DNA of 10,386 bases from Porphyromonadaceae bacterium UBA4262. GTDB lineage: Bacteria; Bacteroidota; Bacteroidia; Bacteroidales; Muribaculaceae. The stretch is from positions 1 through 10,386 of the forward strand of contig DGWI01000056.1 in assembly GCA_002396085.1 (NCBI GenBank). Reading direction: 5' to 3'. A model generated the notes under the pieces. That model was not told where the DNA came from. It saw only the letters and a program-made list of their open reading frames with translations, and made no database searches. The position numbers and the translations under genes were made by a program. Of the stretch, positions 5,080 through 10,386 are shown piece after piece. Within the stretch, counting starts at the first letter, position 1; every line of letters starts with the position of its first letter.

Positions 5080-7386
5080 ATGGAAAAGAAAGAACCCGTC
5101 ATCGACTTCGCGGCCATTGTGCAGCGCTACAAGCGCTATTGGTGGCTGTTTGCCATCTCACTGGCTGTGTGCATCGCATTGGCAGTGATGTACCTCAAGA
5201 TTGCTAAGCCCGTCTACCTTGTGCAGTCGATTGTTCTCGTCGACCCTGAGGACAATGCTAAGCCGGGATCGGCAAGCATGGGGAGTTCGCTGCTCAAGAG
5301 CATGGCTCTGGGCGGTGGATCAAGGGTAGAGGACGAAATCGTCGTCATGGGGTCACAGCAACTGCGCATGCAGATGGTCAAGGAACTGAAACTCAATCGC
5401 AAGTATGTCGAGCGGAAGAGTTTCTTCGACCGCGTCGATCATTACAATGACTCGCCCATCGAGGTGGATGCTCCCGAGGCGCTGTTCGATACCTTGTCCA
5501 CCTCATTCCAATTCAAGGTCAAGACTACAGCCGATGGCACAGCCGATATCACCGTCAAGAAGGGGCGGTTCAAGACACTGGCCGAGGCCAAGGGGGTCTC
5601 GCTCCCCGCTAATGTCAAGACGCCATACGGAATCTTTCAGGTCAAGAGAACCTCATTCTACAAGCCAGGAAAGGAGTATAACATCGCTGCAACGGTTGTT
5701 GGCAACATCCCCAAGGCCGAGGCACTGAGCCGCACCATGGTCGCAGAACTCTTGCGAAAGAAGGCAAATGCCATCGACCTGAACACGACTGAAACCAATA
5801 TTGAGCGTGGACGCGACATGCTCAATACAATCATACGCTTGTACAATCAGCGAGGGCAGAACGAGAAGGACCAGCAGGCAATCAACACGGCCAAGTTTAT
5901 TGACGACCGGTTGGAGTTGGTATACCGCAACCTCATGGGCAGCGAGGCCGAGATTGAGGCTTACAAGCGTGCGCACAACATTGTGGATCCTGAACTGCAG
6001 GCCAAGAGTGTTATCGGGCGTCAAGATATGGCCGATCAGGCTATCATCAATCTGGAGGCGAAATATCGCATTGTGAGCATGATCAAGGAGTTTGTCAACG
6101 ACCCGGCTAACAATCACTCATTCATACCCTTCAGTGCCGACTCGACTGCAGCGACAAGTGCCATCTCGGCCTACAACAACCTCATCATGCAGCGCATGAA
6201 GCTGGAGAACTCTGCGCTCAACGACAACCCCTCGATGCAGCGACTAGACGGACAGATCGATGCCATGCGCAACAATGTCATCAATGGGGTTGACAACACG
6301 CTCAGGGCTCTGCGTGTGCAGTTGGCCAAGGCGGGTAGCGTCAGCGGGAATGCGACAGGAACCATGCGCACCATACCCACGACCGAGCGTCAGACCCGCG
6401 CCCTGTACAGACAGCAGGGCATACAGAACGAGATCTACACTTTCCTCTTGCAGAAGCGCGAAGAGAATGCGTTGGTGCTAGCCGCGACTACACCCAAGGG
6501 AAAGGTTGTCGATGAGCCATACGGCAAGTCTGAGCCTTTGTCGCCCAACAAGCCGCTGGTGTTCTTGTTGGCTTTGTTGGCGGCACTCCTGATTCCGGTT
6601 GTCCTGTTGGCCATCAAGGGGTTGCTCACCACTCGATTTGCATCGCAAGACGACCTGGAGGCTATCACACCACTGCCTGTCATTGGGCACATTCATCACA
6701 ATCGTCACGACACCGACCTGGTGGTGCAGGACGGGCGCAATTGGAGCATTGTCGAGCTGTTTAGGTATGTCAGGAATAATGTGCAGTTCATGATGCCCGA
6801 GGCCGGCGAAAAGGTGGTGCTTGTCACCTCAAGTGTCAGCGGCGAGGGCAAGTCGTTTGTCTCGCTCAACCTTGCTGCGGCTTTCGCGCTGTTGGGCAAA
6901 AAGGTAGTGCTGGTCGGGATGGACATCCGGCAGCCTAAACTGGCACAAATGACTGGACTGAAAGATAAGCCCGGTGTGACCACTTATCTCTCTCAGGCTG
7001 GTACCACTGTCAATGACATCGTGCAGACCATGCCGCAGGTACAGGGACTGCATATCCTGGTTGCAGGGGCAATACCGCCCAATCCGTCTGAGTTGCTGCT
7101 GGGCAAGCGGACACAGCAATTGTTTGACCAATTGCGTGAACAATATGAGGTTATTGTGGTCGATTCGGCACCCATAGCCATGGTCAGCGACACCTTCTCG
7201 CTCACACGATTTGCCGATGTGACCGTCGGGGTGACAAGAGCCAACTACACCAAGCGGAGCATGGTCAAGTACTTTGACCGGATGGTGAGTGAAGGCAGGC
7301 TCAAGAATGTGGGGCTGGTAGTCAATGACACGAAGCCCAGCCAGGACAATGGTTACGGATATGGCTACGGCACTACCGAGGAGTGA
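5080..7386 (+). CDS. Polysaccharide co-polymerase with BY-type tyrosine kinase domain (Wzc type)
   Basis: The 768-aa inner-membrane protein sets chain length and drives export with the Wza-type partner encoded just upstream. A Wzz domain starts at once (DFAAIVQRYKRYWWLF), with TM1 at about 20-41. A long periplasmic part with helical, coiled-coil-like stretches (about 250-420) and a GNVR-type segment follows. TM2, at about 493-514, comes after the proline-rich EPLSPNKP. The cytoplasmic kinase has the EL-F-R-x-x-R-N-N helix (about 555-565), Walker A SGEGKS with Lys591, Walker A' VGMDIRQP with Asp615, and Walker B VIVVDSAP with Asp695. The C-terminus carries a short tyrosine cluster (Tyr759, 761, 763 in GYGYGYG) for autophosphorylation. 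Length is normal for fused kinases of this type. The tail coding region overlaps the start of the next gene. Confidence 0.95.
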   Translation: MEKKEPVIDFAAIVQRYKRYWWLFAISLAVCIALAVMYLKIAKPVYLVQSIVLVDPEDNAKPGSASMGSSLLKSMALGGGSRVEDEIVVMGSQQLRMQMVKELKLNRKYVERKSFFDRVDHYNDSPIEVDAPEALFDTLSTSFQFKVKTTADGTADITVKKGRFKTLAEAKGVSLPANVKTPYGIFQVKRTSFYKPGKEYNIAATVVGNIPKAEALSRTMVAELLRKKANAIDLNTTETNIERGRDMLNTIIRLYNQRGQNEKDQQAINTAKFIDDRLELVYRNLMGSEAEIEAYKRAHNIVDPELQAKSVIGRQDMADQAIINLEAKYRIVSMIKEFVNDPANNHSFIPFSADSTAATSAISAYNNLIMQRMKLENSALNDNPSMQRLDGQIDAMRNNVINGVDNTLRALRVQLAKAGSVSGNATGTMRTIPTTERQTRALYRQQGIQNEIYTFLLQKREENALVLAATTPKGKVVDEPYGKSEPLSPNKPLVFLLALLAALLIPVVLLAIKGLLTTRFASQDDLEAITPLPVIGHIHHNRHDTDLVVQDGRNWSIVELFRYVRNNVQFMMPEAGEKVVLVTSSVSGEGKSFVSLNLAAAFALLGKKVVLVGMDIRQPKLAQMTGLKDKPGVTTYLSQAGTTVNDIVQTMPQVQGLHILVAGAIPPNPSELLLGKRTQQLFDQLREQYEVIVVDSAPIAMVSDTFSLTRFADVTVGVTRANYTKRSMVKYFDRMVSEGRLKNVGLVVNDTKPSQDNGYGYGYGTTEE

Positions 7387-8686
7387 ACGCATCAGGTATG
7401 TCTGCCAACTAGTCTTCTGGGCAGTCTTCTGGGTGTGGGGAACATTCGGCTTCCTTGCTGATGATGTCTTCAGACCACTGCAACAGGCGCGATCAACTGT
7501 GTTGTGGGCACTCGATGCTGTCATGGTGATGATGGCATGTGCCGTGGTCAGGAGGCGATGGCCCATTGTCATCACCATGACTTTTGCGGCTCTGGCATGG
7601 CTCATCACATGTCGAATCAATCATGAGTCTACGCTGTTCTGGATCAACGGCATGCGTGAGTTCGTCGGACTGCTCATGGTCTATCCTGTCATGCTCTATA
7701 TCATGGACGATGAGCGCAGCCGGGAGCAGTTTCTTGATGCCTTCGATCGGCAGGGGTTGTATTTTCTCATTGTTCAGGCTTTTTGCATCATTGTGCAGTT
7801 GTTCAAGTATGGTGCAGGTGACCTCGTGGGTGGAGGTTTCGGACACTATTTCTCAGGGCAGGTGTCCGTGACAATCTATCTCATTTCTTTTTTCTTACTC
7901 AGGCGCCGCATCGACCCCAATCACTTCCTTTACAGTCTGGGGCAGAACAAGGTTTACGTCATTCTGTTGCTTCCCACGTTTGTCAACGAGACCAAGGTGA
8001 GTTTTGTCATGTTGGCGCTATACTTTCTGCTGCTGGCACCCATCGACCGCAAGTTGCTGCTGCGCATGGTGATCATCGTGCCTGTGGTGGCATTGTTGCT
8101 GTGGGTGGGTCTGTTCATCTATAACTATACGACCTCGCTCAGTCAGAGCGGCATTCACTTCTCGTCGGTCGAGGATGTGGTCGCCTACTTTGTGCTCGAC
8201 GATCTGGAGAAGGTTGAGGGCGATGCTCGGTGGAACATGGAGAACAATCGGGGCATTACCGACGTGCCACGATTTACCAAGTTGGCCTATCTGGCTGTGC
8301 TCAATGAGCAAGAGCCTGGTCACATGCTCACAGGATTCGGGGTGGGGCAGTTCAAGGGAGGCACACAGATTGCTACTTCCGATTTTGCGCGCACCTACGA
8401 CTGGCTTCTCATGGGCTCGGTGCCCTATATATTCCACATTTACATCCAGTTGGGCATCGTTGGGTTGGTGCTTCTGCAGTTATATGTCGTTTTTCTTGCA
8501 CTCAAGCGTCCTCATTGGGCCAGTGGGCGAGATGTCAACTTGCAACTGATGTTGCTCGCAGTGGTACTGATTGTCTACCTTTACAACGACATGCTGCGCA
8601 ATCTCGCCTTCTGCTTGCTCTTCTTCTCCCTCCTCGCTGCTTCATGGCAACGCGACAATGAGCAGCAAATGTTGGACAAAGAATAG
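7361..8686 (+). CDS. O-antigen polymerase/ligase-like membrane protein (Wzy type)
   Basis: This is probably the polymerase that joins lipid-linked repeat units on the periplasmic side. From the ATG at 7361 it has 441 aa and about eleven hydrophobic segments. A large hydrophilic loop (nt about 8120-8420) lies before the last three, the usual topology of Wzy and WaaL proteins. The loop includes 'GDARWNMENNRG' and 'LTGFGVGQFKGG'; a G-x-G-x-x motif there is common in this family. Sequence conservation in Wzy is low, so the call rests on topology, the loop and the neighbours; a WaaL-like ligase is the main alternative. Starts at 7325 and 7349 are also in frame. I chose 7361 because it leaves 12 residues before TM1 and the shortest overlap (26 bases) with the kinase gene. 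Translational coupling with the kinase is likely. Confidence 0.85.
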   Translation: MATALPRSERIRYVCQLVFWAVFWVWGTFGFLADDVFRPLQQARSTVLWALDAVMVMMACAVVRRRWPIVITMTFAALAWLITCRINHESTLFWINGMREFVGLLMVYPVMLYIMDDERSREQFLDAFDRQGLYFLIVQAFCIIVQLFKYGAGDLVGGGFGHYFSGQVSVTIYLISFFLLRRRIDPNHFLYSLGQNKVYVILLLPTFVNETKVSFVMLALYFLLLAPIDRKLLLRMVIIVPVVALLLWVGLFIYNYTTSLSQSGIHFSSVEDVVAYFVLDDLEKVEGDARWNMENNRGITDVPRFTKLAYLAVLNEQEPGHMLTGFGVGQFKGGTQIATSDFARTYDWLLMGSVPYIFHIYIQLGIVGLVLLQLYVVFLALKRPHWASGRDVNLQLMLLAVVLIVYLYNDMLRNLAFCLLFFSLLAASWQRDNEQQMLDKE

Positions 8687-8749
8687 TTGGGTTCTATGTC
8701 TCGTTCATGTATGCCGCGACTTGATCGATGCATGTATACGCTTTAAACT

Positions 8750-10030
8750 TTGAACGCTAAACTACATAACTACTTCTGGTCACTGACCGAGCGCTTTGGG
8801 GCTGGTGCTATATCGCTGGTGGGCAACATTGTGCTCGCCGCCTTGCTTGTGCCCGAAGACTTCGGTCTTGTGGCTATGTTGGGCATTTTCACCTCGCTTG
8901 TCTATGCGCTCATCGACTGCGGCATGAGTGATGGCTTGTTGCGCGAAGCCCAGCCCACCGACCGCGACTTCAACACCATGTTCTATTTTAATATTGCCGC
9001 TGGTGTGCTCATTGGGTTGCTTTTTGTCGCGCTGTCGCCGGTTGTCGCCCACTTCTTCGGTCGCGCCGAGTTGCAGCCTGTCATGGCGGTGTTGGGGCTA
9101 GGCCCGGTGTTCAGTGGCCTCTCCATAGCACAGACCACACGGTTGCGTAGTCAGTTGCGCTTCAGGCGTGTTGCGCTCATCAATGTTGGTGCTATTGTTC
9201 TCGCTCTCACAGTGGCCATTGTCATGGCTTGGCGGGGCTTGCGCTATTGGGCCATGGTTGAGTTGCAGGTTGGCTTCTCGTTTTTTTATTGGCTACTGCT
9301 TGTGGTTGCTTCAAGGTGGCATCTGCGTTGGGAGTTCGACACCGCGAGGTTCAAGCAATTGTGGCACTTTGGAGTCAATTTGCTCATGTCCACGCTGGTC
9401 GTGCAACTGTCGCAGAACATTGTTGCTGCATTGCTCGGCAAGTATTACAGCGCCACGCAGGCTGGATTCATGGGGCAGGCGCAGAAGTTGCAGCAGGCTC
9501 CGGTCGCTGCGCTCGAGAGCGGCGTGAGCAATGCCACCTATGTCATGATGGCCAAGGAAAACAATCACGGCCGTCAAGAGCGAGCCTTCGTGCGAGTGTT
9601 TCGCATCTTCACCATGATTCTTCTTCTGGGGTGTGCGCTGGGCATTGTCCTCAGTCGCCCCATCATTGGGCTGATTTTCCCTGACCGATGGCTTCCCACC
9701 GTCCCTTATCTGCAGTTGCTGTTGGGGTGGGCTATGGTCTATCCCGTGGGGAGTTACATGATGGCCATGCTCAAGTTGCGTGATCGCACTGCCATCGTCC
9801 GCAACATCATCGTTGCCGAGCGCGCTGCCATTATTCTTGCGGCGTTGTTGCTGTGGCCTTGGGGTGTGGCTGCAGTGATAGCCGCCTTCACGGTCATCTC
9901 GACTCTTGTTGTCCTTTGTTACATCTGGCAGGTCTCCCGCGTCACCAGCATCCCGCCCACCCGCTTCATCACCATCTATCTCCTCAACCTCCTCCCAGCC
10001 GCCCTTATCCTCCTCTTCACCCAATTCTAA
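8750..10030 (+). CDS. Lipopolysaccharide/exopolysaccharide flippase (Wzx, MOP superfamily), TTG start, short C-terminus
   Basis: The product moves undecaprenyl-linked repeat units across the inner membrane. It begins with the family signature 'FWSLTERFGAGAISLVGNIVLAALLVPEDFGLVAML', the N-terminal helix of WzxC-like Polysacc_synt proteins. 'LLMSTLVVQLSQNIVAALLGKYYSATQAGFMGQAQKL' near residue 215 marks the second half, followed by 'PVAALESGVSNATYVMMAKENN'. An in-frame TAA at 8744-8746 and the absence of ATG before residue 44 force a TTG start at 8750, two codons after the stop. About eleven or twelve membrane helices are visible. At 426 aa it is some 50-60 residues shorter than usual for the family, ending within a hydrophobic segment (ITIYLLNLLPAALILLF). 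The TAA overlaps the first unit of a 7-bp tandem repeat, so the end may have been lost. It lies 63 bases after the polymerase gene. Confidence 0.9.
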   Translation: MNAKLHNYFWSLTERFGAGAISLVGNIVLAALLVPEDFGLVAMLGIFTSLVYALIDCGMSDGLLREAQPTDRDFNTMFYFNIAAGVLIGLLFVALSPVVAHFFGRAELQPVMAVLGLGPVFSGLSIAQTTRLRSQLRFRRVALINVGAIVLALTVAIVMAWRGLRYWAMVELQVGFSFFYWLLLVVASRWHLRWEFDTARFKQLWHFGVNLLMSTLVVQLSQNIVAALLGKYYSATQAGFMGQAQKLQQAPVAALESGVSNATYVMMAKENNHGRQERAFVRVFRIFTMILLLGCALGIVLSRPIIGLIFPDRWLPTVPYLQLLLGWAMVYPVGSYMMAMLKLRDRTAIVRNIIVAERAAIILAALLLWPWGVAAVIAAFTVISTLVVLCYIWQVSRVTSIPPTRFITIYLLNLLPAALILLFTQF

Positions 10031-10063
10031 TTTTCAATTTTCAATTTTCAATTCTCAATTCTT
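10029..10063 (+). repeat. 7-bp tandem repeat (AATTTTC-like, five units)
   Basis: Units AATTTTC (10029, 10036, 10043), AATTCTC (10050) and AATTCTT (10057) follow one another without gaps; a further partial unit may precede at 10023. The first two bases form part of the flippase stop codon. From memory, similar TTTTCAA runs are common between genes in Bacteroidales. A 7-base unit shifts frame when copy number changes. Confidence 0.8.
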
Positions 10064-10122
10064 TATATAAATAAGGTGTAAGTTTCGTATGGAAATTTTT
10101 TTATGAAAAAGTTGCGGAAAAA

Positions 10123-10155
10123 TTTGGTCGGTATGAAAAAGAGGTTGTACCTTTG
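10123..10155 (+). promoter_or_regulatory. Strong Bacteroidota promoter, probably of an rRNA operon
   Basis: TTTG (10123-10126) and TACCTTTG (10148-10155) are 21 bases apart. The region just upstream (10092-10122) is rich in A- and T-tracts, like an UP element. The phrase GGTTGTACCTTTGCACCG is typical of strong ribosomal promoters in this order, as I recall. The start of transcription should be near 10161-10163. Confidence 0.8.
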
Positions 10156-10161
10156 CACCGC

Positions 10162-10386
10162 TTTTCGCCCGAGGGGCGATCAGCAGGAGAGATCCTTGAC
10201 ATGATTCGCAACCGATCTAGGTTAAAGATAGACGTAGTACAAGAGAGAACAAGGGACATTGTAAAGATACAAAGTCCCCGTTCAATTCACGACTACCCAA
10301 TGTAACAGCAGGATATCATCACGGGCCACAAGCGGGGCGGACTCAATTCGGCGCATGTCCAAACAGTTTCTGAAAAGAAAAAGACA
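10162..10386 (+). ncRNA. Transcribed leader, probably of a 16S-23S-5S rRNA operon (3' incomplete)
   Basis: No ORF opens behind the strong promoter. The leader begins with a short stem (TCGCCC 10165-10170, GGGCGA 10174-10179). It then has GATCCTTGACATG at 10191-10203, which resembles a boxA antitermination site (compare the CTTTGACA phrase of rRNA leaders), and 'GTAGTACAAGAG' near 10234, a phrase I associate with Bacteroidales pre-16S leaders. The 16S gene start is not in the window, so the identity stays an inference. The main alternative is the long 5' UTR of a highly expressed protein gene such as a ribosomal protein or rho. Confidence 0.5.
10253..10278 (+). other. 11-bp stem-loop in the leader
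   Basis: GGGACATTGTA (10253-10263) pairs with TACAAAGTCCC (10268-10278) at ten of eleven positions, with the 4-base loop AAGA. There is no T-tract after it, so it is not a plain terminator. It may be a processing or antitermination structure of the precursor RNA. Confidence 0.6.

Noticed and set aside
6829..7620. 263-aa minus-strand ORF opposite the kinase and polymerase genes
   Set aside because: His/Cys-rich composition and a span across a gene junction are typical of the antisense frame of GC-rich genes; no domain visible.

Overview
The window looks like chromosomal DNA from a member of the Bacteroidota, most likely the order Bacteroidales (a gut Prevotella or Muribaculaceae-type organism). 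Three promoters match the phylum-specific consensus (TTTG, about 20 bp, TAnnTTTG). One secreted protein has a type IX secretion (T9SS) C-terminal sorting domain. There is also a DUF2027-Smr protein, a family I know from Bacteroidales. No genus can be fixed from the sequence alone.

Layout. (1) Positions 1-197 hold the 3' end of a gene whose product ends in two dockerin-like calcium-binding repeats. (2) Positions 294-1226 encode a T9SS cargo protein of unknown function behind a clear promoter. (3) Positions 1227-2790 form an accessory, repeat-rich, AT-rich island. It contains two nearly identical ~215 bp direct repeats, an inverted pair of 27-bp REP-like palindromes, a 5'-truncated gene remnant encoding an HEFGH zinc-metallopeptidase tail, and a small AT-rich gene for an exported 165-aa protein. 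It ends in a strong hairpin terminator. The remnant carries a stop in every frame upstream and has no start codon, so it is missed by ATG-based ORF calling. I read remnant plus small gene as a decayed polymorphic toxin / immunity-type cassette; that is inference. (4) Positions 3002-4069 (minus strand) encode a DUF2027-Smr protein with its own promoter and a likely terminator. (5) Positions 4219-10030 are a four-gene plus-strand polysaccharide secretion operon: outer-membrane export lipoprotein (Wza/OPX type), co-polymerase fused to a BY-type tyrosine kinase (Wzc type), Wzy-like polymerase/ligase, and Wzx-like flippase. (6) From 10031 to the end there is a 7-bp tandem repeat, a very good strong promoter and a structured leader with a boxA-like element. 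This is probably the start of an rRNA operon whose 16S gene lies just outside the window.

How the genes work together. In a Wzx/Wzy-dependent pathway the flippase moves lipid-linked repeat units across the inner membrane and the polymerase joins them. The Wzc-type kinase controls chain length and links the machine to the outer-membrane export lipoprotein. All four machine parts are here in export-first order, but no glycosyltransferase or sugar-nucleotide gene is present, so repeat-unit synthesis must be encoded elsewhere. The flippase is shorter than the family norm and stops exactly where the 7-bp tandem repeat begins.
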